Assembly: GCF_000759475.1 (NCBI RefSeq)
Contig: NZ_CP009454.1
Location: 1,674,001 to 1,738,000 of the forward strand
DNA length: 64,000 bases
Source: Pantoea rwandensis
GTDB lineage: Bacteria; Pseudomonadota; Gammaproteobacteria; Enterobacterales; Enterobacteriaceae
Direction: 5' to 3'
The translations under genes and the position numbers were made by a program. This document shows, piece after piece, positions 1-8,231 of this stretch. Position 1 is the stretch's first letter. Every line of letters starts with the position of its first letter. Below the pieces are notes generated by a model, which saw only the letters and a program-made list of their open reading frames with translations, ran no database searches and had not been told where the DNA came from.

Positions 1-2
1 GA

Positions 3-959
3 TCACGCCGTTTGTGGCCGCTGTGGTTGCTGGCCGTAGTGATGCTGGCTGCCGGATTTACCTTGTGGCAGCACTGGTCGCAAATTTTGCTGCAAAGCGT
101 GTTGTGGCAGAAAATCCTGAATCGAGAGATGACCCAACTCCTGCAGCAAGTCGCTGAACAGCCTCAGCAGGCGGGCGTGACCTTGATGCTCTTCAGTCTG
201 GCTTATGGCGTGCTGCACGCATTGGGCCCAGGGCACGGCAAAGTGGTCATCAGCACCTTTCTGGCAACGCATCCCGCGAAGCTGAAAACCAGCATGAAAC
301 TGACGTTATTGGCCGCACTCTTACAAGGTGGTGTGGCGATTGGTTTGGTAACAGTGATGCTGGTGGTATTGCAAACCTCATCGCGGCAGATGCATCTCGG
401 CAGTTACTGGCTGGAGAAGGGTAGCTACCTGCTGGTAATGGCATTGGGCGTCTGGGTCGGTTGGCGCGCTTTGCGCGCTCTTTACCAGGGAATGCGCCCT
501 GCGCCGCAAAAAATGCAGATCCGCGCCATTCGCCCGCATCATCAGCATGATGAACATTGCGGTTGCGGTCACGCCCATTTACCCAGTGCGGAACAGATGG
601 AGCAGGCTGTGAGTGGCAAAACTCAGGCGCTGGTGGTGCTATCCATGGGCATGCGTCCCTGTTCTGGTGCCATCATGATGCTGCTGTTTGCCAAGGTGAT
701 TGGCGTTTATGCGTGGGGCGTGGCTTCTGCCATTGCGATGGCCATCGGTACCGCCGTGACCGTCTCTGCATTGGGGTTGTTAGTTCAGCGGTCGCGTCGC
801 CTGGCCGAGAGGTTGGGCGCGGCAAACGGCGATTCGCAACGGGCGAAAGTCGTTATGTCTGCACTGGCGTTAACGGGCGGGGTAGTGCTGATGTTAGCGG
901 GGTGGTTACTGTGGCAAAGTGCACAGCCGATGATGAGTAGCGGGTTGCGTCCGTTTTAA
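3..959 (+). CDS. NicO-family nickel/cobalt efflux protein (5' end outside window)
   Basis: Polytopic membrane protein of the NicO (RcnA/HoxN-like) family, expected to export Ni2+/Co2+ across the inner membrane. The family signature, a His-Ala-Leu-Gly-Pro-Gly-His-Gly stretch, lies about 70 residues from the window edge in a transmembrane helix. A His/Cys-rich cytoplasmic loop follows around residues 178-190, as is typical for metal sensing in this family, and a second conserved helix has a MGMRPCSGA-type motif. The frame is open to base 3 with no convincing start, so the N-terminus probably lies upstream. A bidirectional terminator separates it from the convergent suhB. The metal substrate is family inference. 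Confidence 0.8.
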   Translation, partial: SRRLWPLWLLAVVMLAAGFTLWQHWSQILLQSVLWQKILNREMTQLLQQVAEQPQQAGVTLMLFSLAYGVLHALGPGHGKVVISTFLATHPAKLKTSMKLTLLAALLQGGVAIGLVTVMLVVLQTSSRQMHLGSYWLEKGSYLLVMALGVWVGWRALRALYQGMRPAPQKMQIRAIRPHHQHDEHCGCGHAHLPSAEQMEQAVSGKTQALVVLSMGMRPCSGAIMMLLFAKVIGVYAWGVASAIAMAIGTAVTVSALGLLVQRSRRLAERLGAANGDSQRAKVVMSALALTGGVVLMLAGWLLWQSAQPMMSSGLRPF

Positions 960-965
960 CGACAA

Positions 966-997
966 AAAAAAGGCGGATGTGATATCCGCCTTTTTTG
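966..997. terminator. Bidirectional intrinsic terminator between the NicO gene and suhB
   Basis: An 8-bp stem (971-978 pairing with 984-991, AGGCGGAT/ATCCGCCT) with a 5-base loop is flanked by an A-run on the left and a T-run on the right, so it can end both convergent transcripts. Confidence 0.85.
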
Positions 998-1000
998 TGC

Positions 1001-1804
1001 TTAGCGCTTCAGCGCTTCGCTCAGTTCTTCACGCATGGTCGCCAGCATGGCTTTCACAACGCGTGGGTTACCTGCAACGATGTTACCTGACATCATGTAA
1101 CCGTGGTTGCCGGTGAAATCTGTCACCAGGCCGCCCGCTTCGCGCACCAGCAGTTCTCCTGCGGCGAAATCCCATGGCTTCAGGCCGATCTCGAAGAAAC
1201 CGTCCACTCGGCCAGCGGCCACGTAAGCCAGATCCAGCGCAGCAGAACCGGTGCGACGGAAATCTGCACACTGGGTAAACAGTTTGCCGACGATGTTGAT
1301 GTAAGGGGTAGCGTGCTGCTTCAGCTTGAACGGGAAGCCGGTCGCGAGGATGGTGCCATCCAGATCGCGCGCGGTGCTGCCACGCAGACGGTAGCCGTTC
1401 AGCTGTGCGCCCTGGCCGCGTACAGCGGTGAACAGTTCGTTACGCATTGGATCGTAAACCACAGCCACTTCGGTGCGGCCTTTGATGCGCACTGCGATTG
1501 AAACTGAGAAGTGGGGTAAACGTTTAATGAAGTTGGTGGTGCCATCCAGCGGATCGATTACCCATTGAATGTCCTGATCGTCACCCGCCAGTTCACCGCT
1601 TTCTTCGGTGATAATGGAGTGCTGCGGGTAGGATTTGCGAATCACTTCGACAATCAGACGTTCTGCGTCGCGGTCAACATTGGTAACGAAGTCGTTGCTG
1701 CCTTTCTGGCTGGCTTCGACAGCGTCCGGGGTTTCATAATTCTTGGCAATTAAATTTCCGGCCTTGCGCGCTGCGCGCACGGCGATGTTGAGCATCGGAT
1801 GCAT
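1001..1804 (-). CDS. suhB: Inositol-1-monophosphatase / Nus-associated factor SuhB
   Basis: 267 aa, the same length as E. coli SuhB and nearly identical at the N-terminus. It belongs to the Mg2+-dependent inositol monophosphatase family: the metal-binding residues are visible in the EESGE motif (about residue 67), the WVIDPLDGTTNF motif (about 81-92) and the C-terminal WDFAAGELLVREAGG motif (about 211-225). Besides hydrolysing inositol monophosphate, SuhB in enterobacteria joins the Nus-factor antitermination complex on rRNA operons (known for E. coli, inferred here). It is divergent from trmJ, the arrangement seen in E. coli. Confidence 0.97.
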   Translation of the reverse strand: MHPMLNIAVRAARKAGNLIAKNYETPDAVEASQKGSNDFVTNVDRDAERLIVEVIRKSYPQHSIITEESGELAGDDQDIQWVIDPLDGTTNFIKRLPHFSVSIAVRIKGRTEVAVVYDPMRNELFTAVRGQGAQLNGYRLRGSTARDLDGTILATGFPFKLKQHATPYINIVGKLFTQCADFRRTGSAALDLAYVAAGRVDGFFEIGLKPWDFAAGELLVREAGGLVTDFTGNHGYMMSGNIVAGNPRVVKAMLATMREELSEALKR

Positions 1805-1925
1805 CGGTATCTCTCGCTGGATGTTAAAGAACGGGTGAAAACGGCGCGGAGTATATCAGGGTGTTCAGCAAATGTCCTGCTTTTATGCTAGGCTACGCGC
1901 CATCATTTTCTCACCGCTCACTATT

Positions 1926-2669
1926 ATGCTGCAAAATATCCGAATCGTACTGGTAGAAACCTCGCACACTGGCAACATGGGCTCTGTCGCTCGCGCCATG
2001 AAAACCATGGGCTTAACCAATCTTTATCTGGTCAATCCGCTGGTCAAACCTGACTCGCAGGCCATCTCTCTTGCCGCCGGCGCCAGCGATGTGATTGGCG
2101 ATGCAAAAATCGTGGACACGCTGGACGAAGCGATTGCGGGCTGTAGCCTGGTTGTCGGCACCAGCGCACGTTCCCGTTCGCTGCCCTGGCCGATGCTGGA
2201 TTCACGTGAATGCGGTATCAAAAGCGTGGAAGAGGGCCAGCAGGCACCAGTGGCTTTAGTCTTTGGTCGTGAACGCGTGGGCCTGACCAACGAAGAGTTG
2301 CAGAAGTGCCACTATCACGTCGCCATTCAAGCGAATCCGGAATACAGCTCGCTGAACCTGGCGATGGCAGTGCAGATCATCGCTTATGAAGTGCGTATGG
2401 CATGGCTGGAGGCGCAGGAACAGGCCAATCCTCAGCCGCAAGAAGAAGAGTCACCGTATCCGTTAGTGGACGATCTGGAGCGCTTCTATCAACACATCGA
2501 GAAGATGATGCTGGACAGCGGCTTTATCCGCGAAGGCACCCCGAGCCAGGTGATGAGTAAACTGCGTCGTCTTTATACTCGCGCGCGCCCGGAACGTGAT
2601 GAACTTAATATCCTGCGCGGTATGCTGGCTTCGTTCCAAAAGCCTAAAGGTGATAAGGGTAATAGTTGA
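1926..2669 (+). CDS. trmJ: tRNA (cytidine/uridine-32-2'-O)-methyltransferase TrmJ
   Basis: SPOUT-class SAM-dependent methyltransferase that 2'-O-methylates residue 32 of the tRNA anticodon loop. The start at 1926 gives 247 aa beginning [11 protein letters not shown] as in E. coli; the 54-base open extension upstream is discarded. The N-terminal motif [16 protein letters not shown] and the knot motifs [12 protein letters not shown] and [14 protein letters not shown] (about residues 115-150) form the SAM site. The C-terminal third carries the helical extension typical of TrmJ. The stop codon lies inside the first of three IscR-like repeats that precede iscR. Confidence 0.97.
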   Translation: MLQNIRIVLVETSHTGNMGSVARAMKTMGLTNLYLVNPLVKPDSQAISLAAGASDVIGDAKIVDTLDEAIAGCSLVVGTSARSRSLPWPMLDSRECGIKSVEEGQQAPVALVFGRERVGLTNEELQKCHYHVAIQANPEYSSLNLAMAVQIIAYEVRMAWLEAQEQANPQPQEEESPYPLVDDLERFYQHIEKMMLDSGFIREGTPSQVMSKLRRLYTRARPERDELNILRGMLASFQKPKGDKGNS

Positions 2670-2735
2670 GTAAAACAGTTGGTTAAATAGTTGAGTAAAT
2701 TACTTGGTTAAATAGTTGACCGTTTTACTCAGGAA
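2661..2735 (+). promoter_or_regulatory. Three tandem 25-bp IscR-like sites upstream of iscR
   Basis: AATAGTTGA occurs at 2661, 2686 and 2711, exactly 25 bp apart. The first two copies continue GTAAA and end TTGGTTA. The third continues CCGTTTTACTCAGGAA, which matches the E. coli iscR promoter site (type 1, bound by [2Fe-2S]-IscR). TTGACC at 2716-2721 fits the -35 and CAGACT at 2739-2744 the -10 position. The first copy overlaps the trmJ stop codon. Confidence 0.7.
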
Positions 2736-2804
2736 TGGCAGACTGGCGTCAATTCATCAGATAGCCCGCCGATACCCGGACGGACGCTTACGAGGTTGTA
2801 TGCT

Positions 2805-3302
2805 ATGAGACTGACATCCAAAGGACGTTATGCCGTAACCGCTATGCTGGACGTTGCACTGCACTCAAACGAGGGCCCGGTGCCGCTGGCTGATATTTCT
2901 GAGCGTCAGGGCATTTCGCTCTCCTATCTGGAGCAGTTATTCTCACGTCTGCGTAAGCACGGTTTAGTGGCCAGCGTTCGTGGTCCGGGCGGTGGTTATC
3001 TGTTAGGTAAAGATGCCGGCGCGATTGCGGTTGGCGCGGTGATCACGGCGGTTGACGAATCTGTTGATGCCACCAAATGCCAGGGCAAAGAAGGCTGCCA
3101 GGGCGGTGAGCGCTGCCTGACTCACGTCCTGTGGCGTGATCTGAGTGAGCGCATCAGCGAATTCCTCAACAACATTACGCTGGCTGAATTGGTGAACAAC
3201 CAGGAAATTCTGGATGTGGCTGACCGTCAGAACATGACCGACAACCGTCGCTTCCAGCAGCACCGTATGCAGGAAACCATTAACGTTAATCTGCGTGCTT
3301 AA
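2805..3302 (+). CDS. iscR: Fe-S cluster-sensing transcriptional regulator IscR
   Basis: Rrf2-family winged-helix repressor/activator that binds a [2Fe-2S] cluster. The start at 2805 gives 165 aa beginning [11 protein letters not shown] as in E. coli. The upstream in-frame ATG (2796) would add three unconserved residues. The HTH occupies about residues 25-60. The three cluster cysteines lie in the [13 protein letters not shown] segment (about 92-104), and the histidine ligand region (CLTH) follows. In E. coli the protein gets its cluster from the Isc machinery and represses its own operon. Here iscU is missing, so its cluster must come from another source, presumably Suf encoded elsewhere (inference). 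Confidence 0.97.
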   Translation: MRLTSKGRYAVTAMLDVALHSNEGPVPLADISERQGISLSYLEQLFSRLRKHGLVASVRGPGGGYLLGKDAGAIAVGAVITAVDESVDATKCQGKEGCQGGERCLTHVLWRDLSERISEFLNNITLAELVNNQEILDVADRQNMTDNRRFQQHRMQETINVNLRA

Positions 3303-3349
3303 TCCCGTCTAAGCCCCAACCCTTGATAATTCGAGGTGCAGGAAAGCGG

Positions 3350-3435
3350 CAAGCGAATGAATCCCCAGGCGCTTACATCAGTAAGTGACTGGGGGGAATT
3401 AGCGCAGCCAACGCACCTGCGGCTTGAGCATGACG
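3350..3435. repeat. Dispersed intergenic repeat, copy 1 (CCCCAG…CTGGGG hairpin)
   Basis: A palindromic segment (CCCCAG at 3363-3368, CTGGGG at 3389-3394, with an inner TTAC…GTAAG pairing) is followed by GAATTAGCGCAGCCAACGCA and a CTGCGGCTTGA tail. A second copy with the same 26-base spacing lies at 51275-51360, downstream of pstB. It separates iscR from iscS, where E. coli has a short spacer. Confidence 0.75.
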
Positions 3436-3502
3436 GGTTCACACAGCCGGGGCTGAATCGTGCTATAAAGACGTATGATTTTTTATACGGAGTTTTAGCG
3501 CA

Positions 3503-4672
3503 ATGAAATTACCGATTTACCTGGATTACGCAGCGACAACGCCTGCCGATCCGCGTGTCGCCACCAAAATGATGCAGTTCCTCACTTTGGATGGCACCTT
3601 CGGTAACCCCGCTTCCCGTTCTCACCGTTTTGGCTGGCAGGCTGAAGAAGCCGTTGATGTGGCGCGCAATCAGATTGCTGAGCTGGTCAACGCCGATCCG
3701 CGTGAAATCGTTTTTACTTCCGGTGCCACTGAAGCTGACAACCTCGCCATCAAAGGTGCGGCTCAATTCCATCAGGCACGCGGCAAACACGTCATTACCA
3801 GTCAAACTGAGCACAAAGCGGTGCTGGATAGCTGTCAGCAACTGGAGCGTGAAGGTTTCGACGTCACTTATCTGCAACCCGGCAGTGATGGCATTATTAC
3901 GCCTGCAATGCTGGAAGCTGCGCTGCGCGACGATACCGTGCTGGTTTCCCTGATGCATGTGAACAACGAAACCGGCGTGATTCAGGATATTGCTGCGCTC
4001 GGCGCCTTGTGCCGAGCGCGTGACATTCTGTTCCATGTTGACGCCACCCAGAGTGTTGGAAAGCTGCCAATTGATGTCGCCGTACTGCCGGTGGATCTGA
4101 TGTCGTTTTCAGCGCATAAGCTGTACGGCCCAAAAGGCATTGGTGCGCTGTGGGTGCGTCGTAAACCGAAACTGCAGATCGATGCGCAGATGCATGGTGG
4201 TGGACACGAGCGCGGGATGCGTTCCGGTACGTTACCGGTGCATCAGATTGTTGGCATGGGCGAAGCGTACCGTATCGCACGTGAAGAGATGAGCAGTGAA
4301 ATGGCTCGTCTGTCGGCTATGCGCGAACGTCTGTGGCGCGGTATCAGCCGCTTAGAGAATGTGAAGATTAACGGTTCGCTTGAGCAGGGCGCACCGAATA
4401 TTTTGAACCTCAGTTTTGCTCAGGTTGAGGGTGAATCCTTGATCATGGCGCTGAAAGATCTGGCGCTGTCATCGGGTTCTGCCTGTACCTCGGCCAGTCT
4501 CGAACCCTCTTATGTATTGCGCGCCATGGGTGTTGAGCAGGAACTGGCACACAGTTCACTGCGCTTCTCGCTGGGGCGTTTCACCACCGAAGAGGAAATT
4601 GACTACGCCATTGAGCTGGTCAATAAAGCGGTCAGCCGTTTACGGGCATTCACGCCCGCCACGTCCCGCTAA
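3503..4672 (+). CDS. iscS: Cysteine desulfurase IscS, C-terminally shortened
   Basis: PLP-dependent desulfurase that takes sulfur from L-cysteine as an enzyme persulfide. The PLP lysine lies in [12 protein letters not shown] (about residue 206) and the active-site loop cysteine in [14 protein letters not shown] (about 328). The N-terminal 385 residues align closely with E. coli IscS. The protein then ends after RAFTPATSR at 389 aa, whereas E. coli continues for about 19 residues (the LWEMYKQG…EWAHH tail) that contact IscU. The next gene is pepB, so iscU, iscA, hscBA, fdx and iscX are missing. IscS presumably survives for tRNA thiolation, thiamine and molybdopterin sulfur supply. The RBS ACGGAG and start match E. 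coli. Confidence 0.95.
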   Translation: MKLPIYLDYAATTPADPRVATKMMQFLTLDGTFGNPASRSHRFGWQAEEAVDVARNQIAELVNADPREIVFTSGATEADNLAIKGAAQFHQARGKHVITSQTEHKAVLDSCQQLEREGFDVTYLQPGSDGIITPAMLEAALRDDTVLVSLMHVNNETGVIQDIAALGALCRARDILFHVDATQSVGKLPIDVAVLPVDLMSFSAHKLYGPKGIGALWVRRKPKLQIDAQMHGGGHERGMRSGTLPVHQIVGMGEAYRIAREEMSSEMARLSAMRERLWRGISRLENVKINGSLEQGAPNILNLSFAQVEGESLIMALKDLALSSGSACTSASLEPSYVLRAMGVEQELAHSSLRFSLGRFTTEEEIDYAIELVNKAVSRLRAFTPATSR

Positions 4673-4683
4673 TTCATGCACTC

Positions 4684-4707
4684 CCTTGCGCCGGTTCTGG
4701 CGCAAGG
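4684..4707 (+). terminator. Hairpin after iscS, weak terminator or processing site
   Basis: A 9-bp perfect stem CCTTGCGCC/GGCGCAAGG with a 6-base loop sits in the 63-bp iscS–pepB gap. There is no T-run, so it may only attenuate or stabilise RNA. It occupies the place from which six isc genes are missing. Confidence 0.45.
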
Positions 4708-4735
4708 TGACACCTAACGCAAACGGAGCTACGCG

Positions 4736-6022
4736 ATGACAACACAACCGATGACGATTACGCTCAGCTCCCAGGCCGCCGATGCGCGCTGGGGTGAAAA
4801 AGCACTGCTGAGCAGCACTGAAAGTGGCATGACCCTTCACCTGACTGGCGCCGATGCGCTGATGAGCATCCAGCGCGCAGGGCGCAAGCTGGACGGTCAG
4901 GGGATCCGCCACGTCGCACTGAGCGGCGAAGAGTGGGATTTGGAAAAATGCTGGGCATTCTGGCAAGGCTATCGCAGCCCGAAAGGCAAACGCCAGGTAG
5001 AGTGGCCAGCATTAAGCGAAAACGATCAGACAGAATTTGATCGTCGTCTTAAAATCGTTGACTGGGTACGTGACACCATCAACCTGCCTGCGGAAGACCT
5101 CAGCCCGGAACAACTGGCGCACAGCGCGATCGATTTGATCAGCGAAGTGGGCGGTGACGCAGTGAGCTATCGCATCACCAAAGGCGAAGATCTGCGCGAG
5201 CAGGGTTATGCGGGTATTCACACCGTGGGCCGTGGTTCAACCCGCGCACCTGTGCTGCTGGCGCTCGACTTCAACCCAAGCGGCGATGAAAATGCGCCGG
5301 TATACGCTTGCCTGGTCGGCAAAGGCATTACCTTTGATACCGGTGGTTACAGCCTGAAGCAGAGCGCGTTTATGGATTCGATGAAATCCGACATGGGCGG
5401 TGCAGCGACGGTGACTGGCGCGCTGGCGTTGGCGATTTCACGTGGCCTGACCAAACGTGTGAAGCTGTTCCTGTGCTGTGCAGACAACATGGTGAGCGGT
5501 AACGCGTTCCGTCTCGGTGACATCATTCGCTATCGCAACGGCAAGACCGTTGAAGTGATGAACACTGATGCGGAAGGACGTCTGGTGCTGGCCGATGGCC
5601 TGATTGATGCCAGCGAGCAAAATCCTGAGTTACTGATCGATGCAGCAACTCTGACGGGTGCAGCGAAAACGGCGCTGGGCAACGATTATCACGCCCTGTT
5701 TACCTTTGACGATGTCCTGGCGGAATCACTGCTGGGTAGTGCAACCGGTGAAAATGAAGCCTTCTGGCGCCTGCCACTGGCTGAATTCCACCGCAGCCAT
5801 CTGCCTTCAAACTTTGCCGATTTGAACAACATCGCGAGTCCGGCACATGCAGCCGGTGCCAGCAGTGCGGCGGCGTTCCTTTCTCACTTTGTGAGCAAGT
5901 ATCAGCAGGGCTGGCTGCACATTGACTGTTCTGCGACTTACCGTAAAAGCGCGGTGGATCAATGGTCAGCCGGTGCAACCGGTCTGGGTGTGCGTACCAT
6001 CGCCAATCTGTTACTGAAATAA
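4736..6022 (+). CDS. pepB: Peptidase B (M17 leucyl-aminopeptidase family)
   Basis: 428 aa, cytosolic metallo-aminopeptidase of family M17, working in peptide turnover. The metal-binding and catalytic segments are visible: [14 protein letters not shown] (about 195-208, with the Lys and Asp ligands), DMGGAA (about 220) and [14 protein letters not shown] (about 280-293, family signature with the Asp and Glu ligands and Arg). Length and sequence match E. coli PepB. In E. coli it closes the isc operon after iscX; here it follows iscS directly by 63 bp with an ACGGAG ribosome-binding site. Confidence 0.97.
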   Translation: MTTQPMTITLSSQAADARWGEKALLSSTESGMTLHLTGADALMSIQRAGRKLDGQGIRHVALSGEEWDLEKCWAFWQGYRSPKGKRQVEWPALSENDQTEFDRRLKIVDWVRDTINLPAEDLSPEQLAHSAIDLISEVGGDAVSYRITKGEDLREQGYAGIHTVGRGSTRAPVLLALDFNPSGDENAPVYACLVGKGITFDTGGYSLKQSAFMDSMKSDMGGAATVTGALALAISRGLTKRVKLFLCCADNMVSGNAFRLGDIIRYRNGKTVEVMNTDAEGRLVLADGLIDASEQNPELLIDAATLTGAAKTALGNDYHALFTFDDVLAESLLGSATGENEAFWRLPLAEFHRSHLPSNFADLNNIASPAHAAGASSAAAFLSHFVSKYQQGWLHIDCSATYRKSAVDQWSAGATGLGVRTIANLLLK

Positions 6023-6065
6023 AGCCGCTGCGCATGAGTGCGCCACGCTGCGTCAATATTATCCA

Positions 6066-6087
6066 GGGTCGCCATTCGTGGCGACCA
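6066..6087. repeat. Short palindrome with UUCG loop
   Basis: GGTCGCCA-TTCG-TGGCGACC (6067-6086) forms an 8-bp stem closed by a UUCG tetraloop in the pepB–sseB gap. A degenerate relative (GGGCGACATTCATGGCGATC) occurs near 39210-39229, so it may belong to a dispersed small-palindrome family. Confidence 0.55.
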
Positions 6088-6146
6088 CACAGCGCTAAAG
6101 CGGCAAAACTCGTGCATGAGCTTGCCGTTTTTTTGGAACTTGATAA

Positions 6147-6914
6147 ATGAGCAATCGTCTTGAAGAGGTGCTGAAGCTGGCCGCCACCGAGCCTGCGCAC
6201 CGTCCGGAATTCTTTCAACTGCTGCTGGAATCTGACATTTGGGTGCCAGGTGAAAGTCCTGCAGAGCAGTTCGATGCCACCTCACCTGTGGAATTACAGC
6301 ATTGGGAAAAAGAGGGCGGCGGCAGTGTTATCCCGTTCTTCACCTCAGAAGAAGCAATGGGGGAAGCGATTAAAGAAGAGCAGCCTTACCTGCGCCTGCC
6401 CGCGCGCACGCTGTTCGAAATGACCCTGGGTGAGAGCCTATTCCTCAATCCTAAGCTGCCCGCCGGGAAAGAGTTTTCACCGGGTGAGATTGCCCATTTG
6501 ATCGGTGAAGAGGGCAGTGCGCTGAGTCAGCAAACGGTACTGGAAGGGGGCTATGCGCTGCTTCTGTCGGAAGTGGCTGAACCACCCGCACAGATGATTG
6601 ATTCACTGACGCAGCTGTTTGCCAAGTATAAACAGGTACGTCGTGCTTATATTGCCAGCATTCGTGAGAGCGCCACGGAAGAACCCAATTTGCTGATCGG
6701 TATCGAAGCGGATAGCAATATCGAGGAGATCATTCAGGCGGCAGGCAGCGTGGCAACCGATACGCTGGCAGATGATGCACCGGTTGATATCTGTGAAGTG
6801 GTGAGTGAGGAGAAAGGTGTCAGCCACTTCTTTACCGCGCACATCACGCCTTTTTATGAACGTCGTTGGGGGAGTTTCCTGCGCGACTTCAAAGGCAGTC
6901 AGCGGATTATTTAA
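6147..6914 (+). CDS. sseB: SseB family protein (enhanced serine sensitivity)
   Basis: 255 aa. E. coli SseB enhances serine sensitivity when overexpressed; its biochemical role is not known. The sequence shows the two-domain SseB architecture: an N-terminal domain with the FF-QLLLESDIWVPGE segment (about residues 22-37) and the LRLPARTLFEMTLG…LNPKLPAGKEFSPGEIAHL segment, then a C-terminal domain ending with the FYERRWGSFLRDF motif. No signal peptide or membrane helix is seen. It lies 124 bp after pepB, as in E. coli, in the same direction. Confidence 0.92.
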   Translation: MSNRLEEVLKLAATEPAHRPEFFQLLLESDIWVPGESPAEQFDATSPVELQHWEKEGGGSVIPFFTSEEAMGEAIKEEQPYLRLPARTLFEMTLGESLFLNPKLPAGKEFSPGEIAHLIGEEGSALSQQTVLEGGYALLLSEVAEPPAQMIDSLTQLFAKYKQVRRAYIASIRESATEEPNLLIGIEADSNIEEIIQAAGSVATDTLADDAPVDICEVVSEEKGVSHFFTAHITPFYERRWGSFLRDFKGSQRII

Positions 6915-6992
6915 ACATCGCTTGTAGCGGTGCGATATCTTGCGAATCTGTCAGCCAAAATGCGGCTGCAGAAACGCGCGAAAATCGCGCCG

Positions 6993-7213
6993 CTCCTCTT
7001 GATTGCCATGCTCAAAAGTTTGCTCTGCTAGCTCCTCTTGATTGCCATGCTCAAAAGTTTGCTCTGCTAGCTCCTCTTGATTGCCATGCTCAAAAGTTTG
7101 CTCTGCTAGCTATCCTTGATTGCCATGCTCAGAAGTTTGCTCTGCTAGCTCCTTTTGATTGCCGTGCTCAAAAGTTTGTTTTGCTAGTTGCCCTTCCTTG
7201 CTCTGCTTAGCAG
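6993..7213. repeat. 39-bp tandem repeat, five copies plus a partial sixth
   Basis: Copies start at 6993, 7032, 7071, 7110 and 7149. The first three are identical, each running CTCCTCTTGATTGCC… to …TTTGCTCTGCTAG. The fourth has three changes and the fifth five, and a shortened sixth runs to 7213. There are no variable spacers. As the unit is 13 codons long, both strands stay partly open. It fills the gap between the convergent sseB and sseA. Confidence 0.95.
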
Positions 7214-7233
7214 CCCAATCGTCTGGCTAAACA

Positions 7234-8076
7234 TTACTTCTCAATCGGTAAATCGTCACGGCTGCCCCATTCGCCCCATGAGCCGTCATACAGCGTGACG
7301 TCACGCACGCCCAGCGACGTTAGCGCCAGAATCACTACCACCGCCGTCACACCCGAACCACAGCTGGCGACAATGGGCTGATCCAGTTTAATACCTGCTT
7401 TTTCAAACAAATCGCGCAGTTCAGCCGCTGGTTTCAGTTCGCCGCTTACCACCAGATTGTTCCACGGCATATTCAGGCTATTCGGGATATGTCCGCGCAG
7501 TAGACCGGGGCGAGGCTCATCCACTTCCGCATTGAAGCGATTGGCGGCACGGGCATCAACGATTTGTGCGCCGCCTTCATGGCTGATCAACAGCACATCG
7601 GTCAGGCGCTTCACCAAACCCTGGTCGTAATGGGCTTCAAATTCGCCTTCCGGCAGATCAACCGGGCCCGAAGCGTTTTCAAAACCTGCCGCTTTCCAGC
7701 CCTGCAAACCGCCCGCCAGAATCGACACATTGACGCAGCCAAAGGCGCGCAGCATCCACCATGCACGGGGCGCGGAGAACAGATTGCCCTCGTCATACAC
7801 CACCAGATGTTTATCCTGATTGACCCCCAGTTCGCGCATCGCCACGGCAAAAGCTTCCGGGCGCGGCATCATATGTGGATATGCGCTGGTGTGATCGGAC
7901 AAGCCTTCGATATTGAAGAACGGCGCATCCGGTAAATGCCCTGCCAGATATTCCGCCTGAATATCGCGAACCGCTTCCTGACCTGGCGGCAACATGCGCG
8001 CATCTAAAACCTGCAACGTTTCATCGGTGTAATGCTCTTTTAACCAATCGGCAGAGACAAACAGGGGAGCTGTCAT
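7234..8076 (-). CDS. sseA: 3-mercaptopyruvate sulfurtransferase SseA
   Basis: 280 aa, tandem rhodanese-domain enzyme transferring sulfur from 3-mercaptopyruvate to thiol or cyanide acceptors in the cytosol. The inactive N-terminal rhodanese domain covers about residues 1-140. The C-terminal catalytic domain carries the active-site loop CGSGVTA (about residues 237-243), the variant diagnostic of mercaptopyruvate sulfurtransferases rather than thiosulfate sulfurtransferases (CRXGXR/T). Length matches E. coli SseA (281). It is convergent with sseB across the 39-bp repeat array and divergent from the alpha-2-macroglobulin gene. Confidence 0.96.
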   Translation of the reverse strand: MTAPLFVSADWLKEHYTDETLQVLDARMLPPGQEAVRDIQAEYLAGHLPDAPFFNIEGLSDHTSAYPHMMPRPEAFAVAMRELGVNQDKHLVVYDEGNLFSAPRAWWMLRAFGCVNVSILAGGLQGWKAAGFENASGPVDLPEGEFEAHYDQGLVKRLTDVLLISHEGGAQIVDARAANRFNAEVDEPRPGLLRGHIPNSLNMPWNNLVVSGELKPAAELRDLFEKAGIKLDQPIVASCGSGVTAVVVILALTSLGVRDVTLYDGSWGEWGSRDDLPIEK

Positions 8077-8231
8077 CGCAACAACCTCTTCTCAATCATC
8101 AGAAAACGGAAAGACCCAGTGTCCGGGAATGTGAACGCTATCTCAAGGGTATCGTTGCTAAAGTGAGTAGGTTGATGTGAAATTGCGCAGCACACTACTT
8201 TTAACCTTTTGGGGCTGGTGAGGGACTTACC

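Noticed and set aside
4673..4735. Remnant of iscU-iscX between iscS and pepB
   Set aside because: The 63 bp contain only a hairpin and the pepB RBS; no fragment of the lost genes can be read.
6866..7210. 114-codon + strand frame through the tandem repeats
   Set aside because: It starts inside sseB, has no RBS and is open only because the repeat unit is a multiple of three.
6993..7213. CRISPR array
   Set aside because: Repeats are contiguous with no unique spacers, and no cas genes are present.
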